A DNA stretch of 64,000 nucleotides from an uncultured Desulfovibrionaceae bacterium (GCA_949741925.1 CATJOY010000048.1:1-64000), one strand, 5' to 3'; shown: positions 1-9,675, numbered from the stretch's first letter. Translations and numbers: made by a program. Notes: generated by a model from the letters alone, not told the origin.

Positions 1-130
1 CATCTCTGATGTTGACGTGGCCACGGAAATGACAAACTTCGTCCGGAACCAGGTGTTGACTCAAGCCGCCGTTTCCATGCTCTCTCAAGCCAACTCGCTC
101 CCGCAGATGGCCCTTAGCCTTATTGGCTAA
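1..130 (+). CDS. Flagellin, C-terminal end only
   Basis: Partial gene cut by the window edge; the reading frame begins at base 2 and stops with TAA at 128-130. The 42 visible residues, starting ISDVDVATEM and including NFVRNQVLTQAAVSMLSQAN, are the conserved C-terminal D0 helix of flagellin. In the family this helix packs in the filament core and carries the export and chaperone-binding signal. A strong terminator follows 40 bases later, so the gene ends a transcript. The variable, surface-exposed part that would carry any glycan lies outside the window. Confidence 0.93.
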   Translation, partial: ISDVDVATEMTNFVRNQVLTQAAVSMLSQANSLPQMALSLIG

Positions 131-170
131 GCTCCTGCCTGCCCTGTGGGATTTGAGAAAAGATCATACA

Positions 171-207
171 CCAGGCCGCCTTCGGGCGGCCTGGTTCGTT
201 TTTTTGT
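171..207 (+). terminator. Rho-independent terminator of the flagellin gene
   Basis: A perfect 10-bp stem (171-180 with 185-194) closes a TTCG tetraloop and is followed by a T-rich tract at 195-206. It sits 40 bases after the flagellin stop codon. Confidence 0.93.
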
Positions 208-392
208 CGTCGGATCTCCCGCGCCTTATCCCGCCGGGCAGTTCTCCAAGGTATTCCCCTCGCTCCCTCCCCCATTCCATGGCCCGTCTTACGGCAAACG
301 GCACTCCCGGCCCATACGCCCTTCTTTCTCTTTTCTCGCCACTCCCGGGCTTCCCCCACAAGGAGACCTTCTCCTTCCGGGCTCGCCAGCCC

Positions 393-435
393 TATACAGA
401 AAAGCTCCCCTTGGGCGGGAGCTTTTCTGTATACA
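393..435. repeat. Long hairpin in the flagellin-ahcY gap
   Basis: The 208-588 interval has no credible gene. Its main structure is an inverted repeat whose arms read TATACAGAAAAGCTCCC and GGGAGCTTTTCTGTATA around a short loop. It could serve as a terminator for convergent transcripts from the flagellin and ahcY sides, but no T-run follows on either strand. Confidence 0.5.
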
Positions 436-588
436 AAAGATTTTCCTCCGGAGCTGCAAACGAACTGATTGCAAACCATACCGGAGGGGCTCTGTTCTGT
501 TGCGGAGCCGGCGGATCATCCCCCGGTGAAAGAGGCCAAGGAAGGGCAGAGCCCCAACCGCCGGAGCCGGCAACAAGAAGTTTTTAAT

Positions 589-2025
589 CTAATATCTGTA
601 GTGATCGGGCTTGTAAGGACCATCCACGGTGACGCCGATGTACTCGGCCTGTTCGTGGGTCAGGGTGGTCAGCTTAACGCCCAGGCGGGAAAGATGCAGC
701 CGGGCTACATCCTCATCCAGCTTCTTAGGCAAGGTATAAACCTTGTTTTCCAATTTTTTGGAGGCCAGTTCCATTTGGGCCAACGTCTGGTTGGTGAAGC
801 TGTTGGACATGACAAAGCTGGGGTGGCCGGTGGCACAGCCCAGGTTAACCAGACGGCCTTCGGCCAGAACAATCAAGCTACGGCCGTTGGGAAGAACCCA
901 GCGGTCTACTTGGGGCTTGATATTGGCCTTGCGGCAATCCTTGTGGCTTTCAAGAAAGCTCATGTCGATCTCGTTATCAAAGTGCCCGATATTGCAGATA
1001 ATGGCCTCATCCTTCATGCCCATCATATGCTGGCCGGTGATGACATGGTAGTTGCCGGTAGCCGTAACAAAAATATCCGCCTCAGGCAGTGCGTCTTCCA
1101 CGGTGGTCACTTCAAAGCCTTCCATGGCCGCCTGGAGGGCACAAATGGGATCTATTTCGGTAACCAATACCCGGGCGCCGAAACCGCGCATAGATTGGGC
1201 ACAGCCCTTGCCCACATCGCCGTACCCGCAGACCAATACCACCTTGCCCGCAATCATAATATCCGTGGCCCGTTTGATGCCGTCGGCCAACGATTCACGG
1301 CAGCCATAAAGGTTGTCGAACTTGGATTTGGTAACGGAATCGTTAACATTGATGGCCGGGAAGAGGAGCGAGCCTTCCTTTTCCATCTGGTAAAGGCGGT
1401 GCACGCCGGTGGTGGTCTCTTCGGAAACGCCCCGAACCTTGGCGGCAACCCGGGTCCAGTGCCCGGGATCTTCCTTATAGCGCCGGGCCAGACGATCCAT
1501 AATGATCTGCATTTCCTTGACATCGTAAGATTTTTCCAAAAGTTCCGGATTCTTCTCTACGGCAACGCCCTTGTGGATCAACAAGGTGGCGTCGCCGCCA
1601 TCATCCACAATGAGGTCAGGGCCGGAACCATCGGGCCAGGTGAGGGCCATTTCCGTGCACCACCAGTATTCTTCCAGGCTTTCGCCCTTCCAGGCGAACA
1701 CCTTGGCCAGCCCGGCCTCAGCCACAGCGGCCGCGGCATGGTCTTGGGTGGAGAAGATGTTACAAGAAGCCCAACGCAGATCAGCGCCCAGACTGTGCAG
1801 GGTTTTAATCAGCATAGCAGTCTGGATGGTCATATGCAAAGAGCCGGTGATCTTAAGCCCCTGAAGCGGTTTTTTATCTTTGTAAAGACGGATCAGCTCC
1901 ATCAATCCCGGCATCTCGCGTTCGGAAAGCTGCATTTCCTTATGGCCGAAATCGGCCAGCTTCATATCCGCCACCTTGCATTGCAAGGCAAGATCCAGGG
2001 CTTGCGCCCGAAGAGAATCAGTCAT
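589..2025 (-). CDS. ahcY: Adenosylhomocysteinase
   Basis: Reversibly hydrolyses S-adenosylhomocysteine to adenosine and homocysteine, removing the product inhibitor of methyltransferases. The 478-residue protein has the NAD-binding [12 protein letters not shown] motif, the VTEIDP strand after it and the family C-terminus ending DHYRY. Its length fits the bacterial type that carries an internal insertion of about 40 residues. The start is the ATG at 2025, with GGAGGAG five bases upstream; an in-frame GTG two codons earlier is less well placed. The gene follows sahR by 14 bases on the same strand and is probably co-transcribed with it, a pairing known in Desulfovibrio. Confidence 0.96.
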   Translation of the reverse strand: MTDSLRAQALDLALQCKVADMKLADFGHKEMQLSEREMPGLMELIRLYKDKKPLQGLKITGSLHMTIQTAMLIKTLHSLGADLRWASCNIFSTQDHAAAAVAEAGLAKVFAWKGESLEEYWWCTEMALTWPDGSGPDLIVDDGGDATLLIHKGVAVEKNPELLEKSYDVKEMQIIMDRLARRYKEDPGHWTRVAAKVRGVSEETTTGVHRLYQMEKEGSLLFPAINVNDSVTKSKFDNLYGCRESLADGIKRATDIMIAGKVVLVCGYGDVGKGCAQSMRGFGARVLVTEIDPICALQAAMEGFEVTTVEDALPEADIFVTATGNYHVITGQHMMGMKDEAIICNIGHFDNEIDMSFLESHKDCRKANIKPQVDRWVLPNGRSLIVLAEGRLVNLGCATGHPSFVMSNSFTNQTLAQMELASKKLENKVYTLPKKLDEDVARLHLSRLGVKLTTLTHEQAEYIGVTVDGPYKPDHYRY

Positions 2026-2039
2026 GTACACTCCTCCGC

Positions 2040-2960
2040 TCAGCGGGCCAGACCCGCTTCGATAAGATGAATTACCAGCCCTTTTTCCACGGGGAACCGG
2101 GAGGCTGAAGACACGGCAAAGCCCGCCCGTTCCAGGCCGGCGGCGAGCATATCCCCGGTAAAGCCGAGCCAGCGGTCCCCATAGGAAACCCGCATAGACT
2201 CATTATCGTGCTTATCAAAATCCGTTACTACCAGTTTTCCATCCGGTTTAAGCACCCGGCGGACCTCTTGCAGGGCCGCTTCAGGTGAGGAAAGGTGGTG
2301 CAGCACCATGTTAATGGCGATAAAATCCGCCTCGCCATCCCGCAACGGCAGATGCTCTAAATCGCCGATACGCAAGGAAACCGCCTTTGATTTGTCGGCC
2401 AGACGGCGCCGGGCCAACTCCAGCATGCGGGCTGAACCATCCACGCCGATAAGCTCTTTGGCCTTGGGCAGCATAGTTTCCAACACATGCCCTGTACCGC
2501 AGCCAAGATCCGCCGCCACGCCTCCTTCGGGCATACGGGCGGCAATCTGAGCCGGCAAATCGAAGCTCCCCAGAATATCCCTGGAGAGATCATCCCAATC
2601 TTCAGCAATGGCATTAAAAAACTGGCGGGTGGTACGAATACGTTCTTCAATCACCCCGGCCGCCATACTGGCATCTGCCCGGAACATCTCCTGCTCAGCA
2701 ACAAAGGGCAGCACGGCATCAATAAAAGCCCTGCCCTGCCCCTCGTGGACAGCTCCGTAAAAAACCCACAACCCATCCCGTCTCCAGGAAAGTAACCCAG
2801 CTGAAGTGAGAATTTTGAGATGCCTGGATATACGCGACTGCCCCATATCCAAGATGCTCATCAACTCGTTAACGTTCAATTCGTACCGGTTCAGCACATG
2901 TAAAAGCCGTAGCCGCGTCTCATCGGCCAAAGCTTTAAAAAATTGGATGGTCTCCGCCAT
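2040..2960 (-). CDS. sahR: ArsR-family regulator fused to a methyltransferase-like domain (SahR-like)
   Basis: A two-domain protein of 306 residues. Residues 1-90 form an ArsR winged helix ([20 protein letters not shown], then a recognition helix near [11 protein letters not shown]). Residues about 105-300 form a class I SAM-methyltransferase fold with the glycine-rich [14 protein letters not shown]. SahR in Desulfovibrionales is described as an ArsR-family repressor that senses S-adenosylhomocysteine and controls ahcY and methionine genes. Position next to ahcY and this architecture support that identity. The ATG at 2960 matches the family N-terminus; a GTG at 3047 would add 29 unconserved residues. 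The C-terminal domain is more likely a ligand sensor than an active enzyme, which is inference. Confidence 0.85.
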   Translation of the reverse strand: MAETIQFFKALADETRLRLLHVLNRYELNVNELMSILDMGQSRISRHLKILTSAGLLSWRRDGLWVFYGAVHEGQGRAFIDAVLPFVAEQEMFRADASMAAGVIEERIRTTRQFFNAIAEDWDDLSRDILGSFDLPAQIAARMPEGGVAADLGCGTGHVLETMLPKAKELIGVDGSARMLELARRRLADKSKAVSLRIGDLEHLPLRDGEADFIAINMVLHHLSSPEAALQEVRRVLKPDGKLVVTDFDKHDNESMRVSYGDRWLGFTGDMLAAGLERAGFAVSSASRFPVEKGLVIHLIEAGLAR

Positions 2961-3120
2961 AACTGGTTCCGCTGGTGCGAATCTGGAACAGATTAACGGC
3001 GCAACGCCCCGCAAAAGGAACGACAAACGCGGGCTGATACAACCCACATCCTCTCTGACCGTCCTTCACGACGTGCCCGCGCCATAGGGTTATTTTTTCT
3101 TCCTGAAACATTATCGACTT

Positions 3121-3157
3121 AGGGCTTTTCAGCCCTGTTCCAGGGCGAAACGCCCTA
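3121..3157. repeat. Two adjacent short hairpins upstream of sahR
   Basis: AGGGC-TTTTCA-GCCCT (3121-3136) and AGGGC-GAAAC-GCCCT (3142-3157) lie back to back in the sahR leader. They fall between the candidate operator and the start codon, so they would be in the minus-strand 5' UTR. Function is unknown. Confidence 0.4.
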
Positions 3158-3161
3158 CTGA

Positions 3162-3186
3162 ATCAATATTTCTTGATGTATCGATA
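3162..3186 (-). promoter_or_regulatory. Candidate SahR operator
   Basis: ATCAA-6-TTGAT (3162-3177) is a perfect inverted repeat. It is followed at once by the palindrome TATCGATA (3179-3186). The pair lies about 200 bases upstream of sahR. ArsR-type repressors bind such dyads, and autoregulation of sahR-ahcY fits. The match to the published SahR motif is from memory and not computed. Confidence 0.5.
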
Positions 3187-3239
3187 TTCGCTTTCCTCAA
3201 AAGAGTCAACCCGCAGAATACCGCTGCCCTCTGCCGCTC

Positions 3240-3325
3240 CGGGGGAGCACTTTGGATGCTCCGGCAGTCGGGGCCTTGCCCCGAAGCCCGGCGGGGGGGG
3301 CTCCAAGGGATGGCAGGGCCCCTTA
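3240..3325 (-). repeat. Divergent copy of a dispersed GC-rich intergenic repeat
   Basis: On the minus strand this stretch contains a C-rich run, then GGGGC-AAG-GCCCC, then a tail like CTGCCGGAGCAT. It resembles the better copies at 25828-25893 and 49728-49800. It lies in the gene-free interval between fusA and the sahR leader. Confidence 0.35.
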
Positions 3326-3356
3326 GGTAGAATCCGTGACGGAGCCTCATACGATT

Positions 3357-3395
3357 CAAAAAACGGCCGTCCGGTTGCTCCGGACGGCCGTTTTG
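3357..3395 (-). terminator. Terminator of the str operon (after fusA)
   Basis: A perfect 12-bp stem (3363-3374 with 3380-3391) with a 5-base loop. Read on the minus strand it is followed by six T residues (A-run at 3358-3363 on the plus strand). It lies 25 bases after the fusA stop. Confidence 0.92.
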
Positions 3396-3415
3396 GATGC
3401 GGTAAACTCTTTATC

Positions 3416-5491
3416 TCAGCTTCTCTTTTTGACCACTTCTTCGGCGATCTGTTGGGGAACGCGCTCATAGTGATGGAACTGCATGGTAAAGCTGGCGCGG
3501 CCCTGGGTTTTGGAACGCAGGTCCGTAGCGTAACCAAACATTTCCGAGAGAGGCACTTGAGCACGCACAACCTGGGAACCCGCCCGGGCTTCCATGCTCT
3601 GAACACGGCCGCGGCGTCCGTTGAGATCGCCCATGACTTCGCCAACATAGTCATCCGGGGTAACCACTTCCACATCCATGATGGGCTCAAGAAGAATGGC
3701 CGAGGCTTTTTGCATGGCGTCTTTAATAGCCATGGAACCAGCGATAAAGAACGCTTGTTCGGAGGAGTCCACATCGTGGTAAGAACCGAAGGTCAAGGTA
3801 ACTTTCACGTCCACCACGGGGAACCCGGCAACAACGCCGCTCTTAAGGGCGGATTGAATACCTTTATCCACAGCCGGGATATATTCCTTGGGAATAACGC
3901 CGCCGACAATGGCGTTGACGAACTCGTAACCCTTCTCCGGATTCGGTTCCACATCAATCACCACATGGCCGTACTGACCACGTCCGCCGGATTGCTTGGC
4001 GTACTTGAGATCAGATTTCGAGGGCTTGGTGATCGTTTCGCGGTAGGCCACCTGGGGTTTGCCCACATTGGCGTTAACGCTGAATTCGCGAGTCAGGCGA
4101 TCAACAATGATTTCCAGGTGCAGTTCACCCATGCCCGCAATCAGGGTCTGGTTGGTTTCCTCGTCGGTTTTAACCCGGAAGGAGGGGTCTTCTTTGGCCA
4201 ACTTGCCGAGAGCGGCGGAAAGCGCATCGCGGTCGGTTTTGGTCTTGGGCTCAATAGCCACTTCAATAACCGGCTCGGGCACATCCAAAGATTCCAGAAC
4301 CACAGGGCGGTTCATATCGCACAAGGTATCGCCCGTGGAAACCTGCTTGAGGCCAACCAGGGCCACAATATCGCCAGCTCCGGCCCACTTCACATCTTCC
4401 CGCTTATTAGCGTGCATCTTCAGAAGGCGGCCGACGCGCTCTTTTTTGCCTGTGTTGGCGTTGAGCACGGTCATGCCGGATTCAATGACGCCGGAGTAAA
4501 TACGGCAGAAGGAAAGGTGCCCGATGAAGGGATCTGAAAAGAGCTTAAAGATCAAGGCTGCCAGGGGTTCTTTATCATCAGCCTTACAGGCAACAACCTC
4601 ATCTTCATTATCAGGGTTACGCCCTTCCATTTGATCGATATCCAAAGGAGAAGGCAGAAACTCCACCACAGCGTCAAGCAAGGGTTGCACGCCCATGTTG
4701 CGGAAGGCGCTGCCGCAGACCACCGGCACAATGTTTCGAGCAATGGTGGCTCTACGCACACAGGAAAGAATTTCAGCCTCAGTCAGAGCTTCGCCGCCGA
4801 GATATTTTTCCAGCAGCGCCTCATCTTCTTCAGCCACGGCATCAAGCATGGCAGTATGAGCCTCGGCATAGCGCTCCTTGAGGTTGGCCGGAATATCAGT
4901 GATGGTGATCTCAGCGCCTTTGCTCTCCTTATCAAAGATCATGGCCTGACCTTTGATCAAATCCACGATGCCTTCAAATTTATCTTCGCTGCCGATGGGA
5001 ATTTGCAGAGGGATAGGTTTCGCTTTAAGGCGATCCCGGATCATATCCACGCAGCGGTCAAAGTTGGCGCCGATACGGTCCATCTTGTTGACAAAGCAGA
5101 CGCGGGGCACATGGTAGCGATCAGCCTGCCGCCAAACGGTTTCAGACTGGGGTTCAACACCGGCAACGGCGTCAAAAACGGCAATGGCGCCGTCAAGCAC
5201 CCGCAGGGAACGCTCTACCTCCATGGTAAAATCCACGTGGCCGGGGGTATCGATGATGTTCATGCGATAGCCCTTCCAGAAACAGGTGGTGGCGGCGGAG
5301 GTGATGGTAATACCGCGCTCCTGCTCCTGTTCCATCCAGTCCATAGTAGCTTCGCCATCGTGCGTTTCGCCGATCTTGTGGGAAACACCGGTATAATAAA
5401 GTATCCGTTCGGTCGTGGTGGTTTTCCCGGCATCAATGTGGGCCATGATGCCGAAGTTCCGCTGCTTGTTCAGGGGAGTTTCTCGTGCCAC
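3416..5491 (-). CDS. fusA: Elongation factor G
   Basis: Translational GTPase that drives ribosomal translocation. The 691-residue protein begins [20 protein letters not shown] and shows P-loop [12 protein letters not shown], switch I ([11 protein letters not shown]), DTPGHVDF and [10 protein letters not shown], followed by the EF-G domains II-V. The family is normally 690-704 residues. The start is GTG at 5491, supported by GGAG seven bases upstream; the upstream in-frame extension is not conserved. Third gene of the str operon after rpsL and rpsG. No tuf or rpsJ follows; transcription ends at a strong terminator. Confidence 0.97.
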   Translation of the reverse strand: MARETPLNKQRNFGIMAHIDAGKTTTTERILYYTGVSHKIGETHDGEATMDWMEQEQERGITITSAATTCFWKGYRMNIIDTPGHVDFTMEVERSLRVLDGAIAVFDAVAGVEPQSETVWRQADRYHVPRVCFVNKMDRIGANFDRCVDMIRDRLKAKPIPLQIPIGSEDKFEGIVDLIKGQAMIFDKESKGAEITITDIPANLKERYAEAHTAMLDAVAEEDEALLEKYLGGEALTEAEILSCVRRATIARNIVPVVCGSAFRNMGVQPLLDAVVEFLPSPLDIDQMEGRNPDNEDEVVACKADDKEPLAALIFKLFSDPFIGHLSFCRIYSGVIESGMTVLNANTGKKERVGRLLKMHANKREDVKWAGAGDIVALVGLKQVSTGDTLCDMNRPVVLESLDVPEPVIEVAIEPKTKTDRDALSAALGKLAKEDPSFRVKTDEETNQTLIAGMGELHLEIIVDRLTREFSVNANVGKPQVAYRETITKPSKSDLKYAKQSGGRGQYGHVVIDVEPNPEKGYEFVNAIVGGVIPKEYIPAVDKGIQSALKSGVVAGFPVVDVKVTLTFGSYHDVDSSEQAFFIAGSMAIKDAMQKASAILLEPIMDVEVVTPDDYVGEVMGDLNGRRGRVQSMEARAGSQVVRAQVPLSEMFGYATDLRSKTQGRASFTMQFHHYERVPQQIAEEVVKKRS

Positions 5492-5614
5492 TGGTATCTC
5501 CAAAATAAGTAAAGAATTGGCATTAGCATAAAGCGAGCCGCTCGATGGCGGCTCCAACGAGCCCCTGCGTCAAGCGGGGACCAAAAAATCACGGGAAAAA
5601 TCGGCGGAAAAAAG

Positions 5615-5648
5615 ACGAACACGGCGGCCCCGCGAAAGCCGGGCCGCC
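5615..5648 (-). terminator. Hairpin between rpsG and fusA, possible attenuator
   Basis: An 8-bp GC stem (5641-5648 with 5623-5630 read on the minus strand) lies directly after the rpsG stop. A looser T-rich tract follows on the minus strand near 5610. It would lower read-through into fusA or protect the rpsL-rpsG message; either is inference. Confidence 0.5.
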
Positions 5649-5654
5649 ATAGCA

Positions 5655-6125
5655 TTACCAGCGGTAGTGAGCAAAGGCTTTGTTGGCCTCAGCCATGCGG
5701 TGGGTATCTTCGCGTTTTTTCACGGCCCCGCCGCGCCCGTTATAAGCATCAAGGAACTCGGCGGATAGTTTGTTGATCATGCCCTTCTCGCCTCTAGCCC
5801 GGGCGTAGCTAATAAGCCAACGCACGGAAAGAGAAATCTGGCGGTCAGGGCGCACATCCATGGGCACCTGATAGGTGGCGCCGCCAACACGGCGGGCCTT
5901 GACTTCCAGATGGGGCTTCACGTTATCCAGGGCCTTTTCAAAGGCGCGCAGAGGATCTTCGCTAGTCTTTTCCCCAAGCTGCTCGAGAGCGGCGTAAAAA
6001 ATCTTCTCGGCCACACCCTTTTTCCCATCGTACATAAGACGGTTGATAAAGCGGGCGGCCAGCCGGCTGTTATAGACGGGATCCGGCAGCACTTCGCGTC
6101 TGGGAATCGGTCCTTTACGGGGCAT
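5655..6125 (-). CDS. rpsG: 30S ribosomal protein S7
   Basis: Primary 16S rRNA-binding protein that nucleates the 30S head. The 156-residue protein begins [20 protein letters not shown] and contains the family features [13 protein letters not shown] and [15 protein letters not shown]. Length is exactly typical. AGGAG lies seven bases before the ATG. It follows rpsL by 12 bases and precedes fusA. In other bacteria free S7 represses this operon; no repressor-binding structure was resolved here. Confidence 0.97.
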   Translation of the reverse strand: MPRKGPIPRREVLPDPVYNSRLAARFINRLMYDGKKGVAEKIFYAALEQLGEKTSEDPLRAFEKALDNVKPHLEVKARRVGGATYQVPMDVRPDRQISLSVRWLISYARARGEKGMINKLSAEFLDAYNGRGGAVKKREDTHRMAEANKAFAHYRW

Positions 6126-6137
6126 GATAAACTCCTA

Positions 6138-6509
6138 TTATTTCGGCCGCTTGGCGCCGTACTTGGAGCGGCTCTTACGACGATCCGCAACACCGGCGGT
6201 ATCAAGGGTGCCGCGTACAATATGGTAACGGACGCCGGGAAGGTCTTTGACCCGGCCACCGCGGATCATGACCACGGAGTGCTCCTGCAGGTTATGCCCT
6301 TCACCGGGGATATAAGCAGTCACTTCCATACCGTTGGTCAGCCGCACGCGGGCGACTTTCCGCAGGGCGGAGTTAGGCTTTTTCGGCGTATTGGTATACA
6401 CGCGGGTGCACACGCCGCGCCGTTGGGGGCAGGCTTGGAGAGCAGGGGTTTTACGGCGTTTAATGACCGCTTTGCGCTCCTTCCTGATGAGCTGGTTGAT
6501 GGTGGGCAT
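6138..6509 (-). CDS. rpsL: 30S ribosomal protein S12
   Basis: Decoding-site protein of the small subunit. The 123 residues begin [20 protein letters not shown] and include [11 protein letters not shown] and GVRYHIVRG. Lysine residues in the PKKPNS and GRVKDLPG loops, the usual streptomycin-resistance positions, are the normal sensitive-type residues. The ATG at 6509 has a perfect GGAGGA eight bases upstream; a longer reading to 6590 is not conserved. First gene of the operon. Confidence 0.97.
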   Translation of the reverse strand: MPTINQLIRKERKAVIKRRKTPALQACPQRRGVCTRVYTNTPKKPNSALRKVARVRLTNGMEVTAYIPGEGHNLQEHSVVMIRGGRVKDLPGVRYHIVRGTLDTAGVADRRKSRSKYGAKRPK

Positions 6510-6549
6510 GAGTCCTCCAAAATTCTTATATATGATGCCAAAGAGGTGC

Positions 6550-6578
6550 TTCATATGCCGGAAGGCACGGCATGTCAA
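6550..6578 (-). promoter_or_regulatory. Housekeeping-sigma promoter of the str operon
   Basis: On the minus strand TTGACA (6573-6578) is separated by exactly 17 bases from TATGAA (6550-6555). The predicted start near 6543 leaves a leader of about 35 bases before rpsL. This is one of the two strongest promoter matches in the window. Confidence 0.85.
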
Positions 6579-7110
6579 GAAAAGAAACAAAAAAACGGAA
6601 CCTGGTTCCTATACAGCAGCTTCCGCCAAAATCATATGCAACACACGAGAAAAGGAAACCGAAAAGCCCGGCCGGGTTCCGAAGGCGCTTTCTCGGTGGC
6701 ATCACGCTCCGGCGAAACTTCGCCTGAAAGGGATCGCCCCGGTGCGGTCCAGCGCCTCCTAAACCAGCCGGAGTGAAAATATACCAGGCCCGATAAAAAG
6801 CAAGAAAATTTTCTGCCCCACCAAAAGCCCCGGCCCCGGGAGCGCTCCTTGAAGAGGAGGACAGCCCCGGGCGGATCTGGATATCGTCGGCAACCGCCGC
6901 CTAAGCCACGCTGCTTTTCTCAGGCTCTTCCGCCAGAGAAAAAAGAACAGGGACGCGGGGGATTCGCCCCTTTACCCGCCGCTAAGGAAGAGCCTGTAAA
7001 AAAATAAGCCACCTCTCCATTATGAAGGCTGCAAAGAGAGCAAGGGGGGGGATTTAAAGAGCCTCGGCTCTGAAAAAATAGCCCTTCGTTCGGTTGCTGC
7101 TTCCTTGGTC

Positions 7111-7131
7111 ATCGACAGTTGTACTGTCGAT
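7111..7131 (+). repeat. Palindromic site, copy 1
   Basis: TCGACAGT-TGT-ACTGTCGA is a perfect 8-bp dyad (7112-7130) inside a 21-base unit. An inverted copy lies at 7273-7293, with one mismatch over 21 bases. The pair borders an AT-rich 141-base segment upstream of the glycan operon. It could be a double operator or the ends of a small mobile remnant. Confidence 0.75.
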
Positions 7132-7272
7132 TTTCAGGTTGCCTAAAGGAGCAAACACACCGTAACAGTATGATATACTATGATTATTTGGTAAGGGGAA
7201 AAGTGTAGATATTTTTATCGAAACAGCAAACTTGCCAAAAAGTGTTCTTAGTTGTAGGAACAAACACGATTC

Positions 7273-7293
7273 ATCGACAGTACAACTGTCAAT
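7273..7293 (-). repeat. Palindromic site, copy 2 (inverted)
   Basis: TCGACAGT-ACA-ACTGTCAA (7274-7292) is the reverse complement of the site at 7112 except for one base. It lies about 90 bases before the first glycan-island start codon, a position suitable for an operator. Confidence 0.75.
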
Positions 7294-7383
7294 AAGCATT
7301 AGGGAAAAATATCCGAAATCCGCCCCGAGGCTCCACGCTCCCTATGCCGGATTTGGCCTCCATACTGTACGCAACACCTTGAT

Positions 7384-8508
7384 ATGACAGCAAAAAATCC
7401 TTTATATATCACCAAAACCAGACTCCCTGAGCCGGTAGTTTTTTCACGATATTGCAAGGATATCTTGCAACGCGCGTGGCTCACCAACAATGGGCAATGC
7501 GTGCAGGATCTTGAACACTCTCTGAGTAAGTATCTCGGTTTATCGCAGGTGCTTGTTTGTAACAACGGAACAACAGCTCTCATGCTGGCTCTCCAGTGCG
7601 CCGGGCTGTCCGGAAAAAAAGTTGCGGTCACACCCTACACCTACGTAGCAACGCTCTCTGCCTTACTTTGGCTGCGTTGTACGCCTGTTTTTGTGGATAT
7701 TGAACCGGATACGTTCTGCCTCTCGCCGGAACTGTTGCGGGAGCGCTTTCAGCAAGAACCGGATATTGCCGGTGTACTGCCGGTGCATATCTACGGCTTG
7801 GCCTGCGATGTGGAAAGCCTGGAGGCCATTTGCCGAGAATACGGCGCTGTTCTCCTCTACGATGCGGCACAGGCCTTCGGCTCCCGGTATAAGGGCAAAA
7901 GTCTGTTAGAGTATGGCGATTACAGTGTATGCAGCTTTCATGCTACAAAAATTTTCCATACGGTGGAAGGCGGCTGCGTTGTTTCCCATACGGCGGAGGC
8001 CCAGGCAGCCCTATCGCTTGCCCGCGCCTTCGGCCATATTAACGACAGACATTACAGCTTGGGCATCAACGGCAAGATGAGTGAATTCCATGCCGCAATG
8101 GGATTATCCCTTTTACCGGGCACGGAAAAAGAAATAGCTCAACGGCGGCATCTGCACGCGCTGTATGATGCTGCTCTGGAGGAGCTTTCTCTGGTTCGTC
8201 CTGCCCGCCTGGCGGGCCTGGAGTACAACCATGCCTATTATCCCATTCTGTTCCCTGATGAGGCCTCGCTATTGCGGGTACAACGCGTTCTCCGTGAGCA
8301 CAACGTATACCCCCGTCGCTATTTTTATCCCGCGCTCAATACCCTGCCCTACCTCAAAGCGGCCTGGCGCTCGCCCTGTCCTATCGCCGAAAACGCCGCG
8401 CGGCGAGCGCTCTGTCTGCCCCTTTACGGAGCATTCCCCCCGCAGGATGCCGAGGCTGTAGCAGCATTGCTCATACGCGCCTGCCGTACTGGAGACACCC
8501 ATGCCTGA
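7384..8508 (+). CDS. PLP-dependent sugar aminotransferase, DegT/DnrJ/EryC1 family, VioA-like
   Basis: Expected to transaminate the C4 ketone of a nucleotide-linked 4-keto-6-deoxy sugar using glutamate. The 374-residue protein has the usual length. Visible features are LTNNG near residue 33, the cofactor aspartate in YDAAQAFGS (D160) and the Schiff-base lysine K189 in SFHATKIFHTVEGG. That lysine context is of the VioA type, which makes dTDP-viosamine, more than the WecE type. The ATG at 7384 is the only start preserving the family N-terminus, although its ribosome site is weak. First gene of the island; it overlaps the next gene by 8 bases. The keto-sugar substrate could come from the dehydratase at 16987. 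Confidence 0.88.
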   Translation: MTAKNPLYITKTRLPEPVVFSRYCKDILQRAWLTNNGQCVQDLEHSLSKYLGLSQVLVCNNGTTALMLALQCAGLSGKKVAVTPYTYVATLSALLWLRCTPVFVDIEPDTFCLSPELLRERFQQEPDIAGVLPVHIYGLACDVESLEAICREYGAVLLYDAAQAFGSRYKGKSLLEYGDYSVCSFHATKIFHTVEGGCVVSHTAEAQAALSLARAFGHINDRHYSLGINGKMSEFHAAMGLSLLPGTEKEIAQRRHLHALYDAALEELSLVRPARLAGLEYNHAYYPILFPDEASLLRVQRVLREHNVYPRRYFYPALNTLPYLKAAWRSPCPIAENAARRALCLPLYGAFPPQDAEAVAALLIRACRTGDTHA

Positions 8509-9649
8509 CGCGATTCTTTCCCATGTGCGCCTTGAGGCCGTATATGCCGCCGTGCCGGAGCGGGAAATCTGTATTGAAGACGAACTGGAACACTATGGGG
8601 GCAGCCGAAAAAAAGCGGAACGCGCTCGAAAAATCATCGGCACGGATAGACGACGCGTCGCTCTGCCCGGCCTGAAAACCTCTGATCTCTGCCTTGCCGC
8701 CGCCAAGCGTCTGCTTGACGAGCGCAACGTGGATCGGGCCTCCGTGGATGCCCTTATTCTGGTCACGCAGTCGCCGGACTTTGAGCTGCCGGCCACCGCC
8801 TGCCGCTTGCAGGAGGCCTTGGGTCTTTCCCGGCGCTGCGCGGCATTTGATGTCAACCAAGGCTGCTCCGGCTATGTGTACGGTTTATGGATGGCCGCAG
8901 GGCTGATTGCCTCCGGAGCCTGCGCCAAGGTTCTGCTGCTGGCCGGCGATGCAGCCTATATACCGCGTCCGATAACCAACCGCATCATTGCCCCCATTTT
9001 CGGCGACGGCGGCAGCGCCAGCCTGCTCACACGGGAGGAGGGGCTCTCCCTGGCCTTTACTCTGGGCACCGATGGTTCCGGATACAAGCACATCATTATT
9101 CCCGGCGGCCGGGCTGCTCTGCCGTATCGCCGCATATTTGAAGAAAACAAGGAATTTTTCGAGGATATCGTTGATGCCTCCGGCACTGCCTGGCGGCTGA
9201 ATGAAGTGTTTATGAACGGCAGCGCAATTTTTGATTTTACCCTCAACACCATCCCGGAACATATCAACAATGTGCTGCATCGATATAACCTCAGCCCTGA
9301 AAATATAGATTGGCTCTTTCTGCATCAGGCCAACAAACAGATTGTGGAGAGCATCGCAGATAAGGTGGGCTTTGCTCGGGAAAAAGCGCCAAGCGTTGCC
9401 TTTAGCCGCTACGGAAATCTCTCCTCAGCCTCTATTCCCGCATCGCTGTGTGAACACTTCGGCCAGAAGGGTAACAGCGGTGGAGCAGCCATGCTGCTTT
9501 GTGGGTACGGCGTGGGCCTTTCCTGGGCCTCGTGCCTTGTGCGCGGGCAGCATGTAGCCTGTGCCCCGGTCATCAACGTGCCCAACGGCGAGGATGATAC
9601 GCAAGGCGCAATGCGCTACTGGCGAAACTTCGTGCAATCGCCCGTATAG
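8501..9649 (+). CDS. 3-oxoacyl-ACP synthase III (FabH-like, VioS-type)
   Basis: Condenses an acyl-CoA starter with malonyl-ACP to give a 3-ketoacyl-ACP. The KAS III triad is complete: C122 in NQGCSGYVYG, H275 in LFLHQANKQ and N306 in SRYGNLSSAS. At 382 residues it is longer than housekeeping FabH (about 317). It sits with a sugar aminotransferase, a lone acyl carrier protein and a ketoreductase-like SDR, so a role in making the acyl group of a modified amino sugar is more likely than membrane lipid synthesis. Overlaps the preceding gene by 8 bases, implying translational coupling. Confidence 0.87.
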   Translation: MPDAILSHVRLEAVYAAVPEREICIEDELEHYGGSRKKAERARKIIGTDRRRVALPGLKTSDLCLAAAKRLLDERNVDRASVDALILVTQSPDFELPATACRLQEALGLSRRCAAFDVNQGCSGYVYGLWMAAGLIASGACAKVLLLAGDAAYIPRPITNRIIAPIFGDGGSASLLTREEGLSLAFTLGTDGSGYKHIIIPGGRAALPYRRIFEENKEFFEDIVDASGTAWRLNEVFMNGSAIFDFTLNTIPEHINNVLHRYNLSPENIDWLFLHQANKQIVESIADKVGFAREKAPSVAFSRYGNLSSASIPASLCEHFGQKGNSGGAAMLLCGYGVGLSWASCLVRGQHVACAPVINVPNGEDDTQGAMRYWRNFVQSPV

Positions 9650-9675
9650 GCGGCGTCCGGATAAGGAGAACAGGA

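Larger units (their letters stand above)
6579..7383. other. Gene-free interval between str operon and glycan island
   Basis: No reading frame here has family features or a good ribosome site. The left half is GC-rich; an inverted pair CAGGCTCTTCC (6921-6931) and GGAAGAGCCTG (6986-6996) can pair across 54 bases. The right half from about 7060 is clearly more AT-rich than its surroundings and holds the two palindromic sites at 7112 and 7274. The promoter of the glycan operon should lie here, but I could not identify a convincing -35/-10 pair. Confidence 0.6.

Noticed and set aside
469-2070. A 533-codon open frame on the plus strand opposite ahcY
   Set aside because: The minus strand encodes a complete adenosylhomocysteinase; the plus frame has no family features and is a GC-driven shadow.
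3173-4537. A 454-codon plus-strand frame opposite fusA
   Set aside because: It lies wholly or mostly over EF-G coding sequence and its translation resembles nothing known.
7054-7299. An 81-codon minus-strand frame upstream of the glycan island
   Set aside because: Its two similar ends are simply the palindromic sites at 7112 and 7274 translated; it has no ribosome site or family match.
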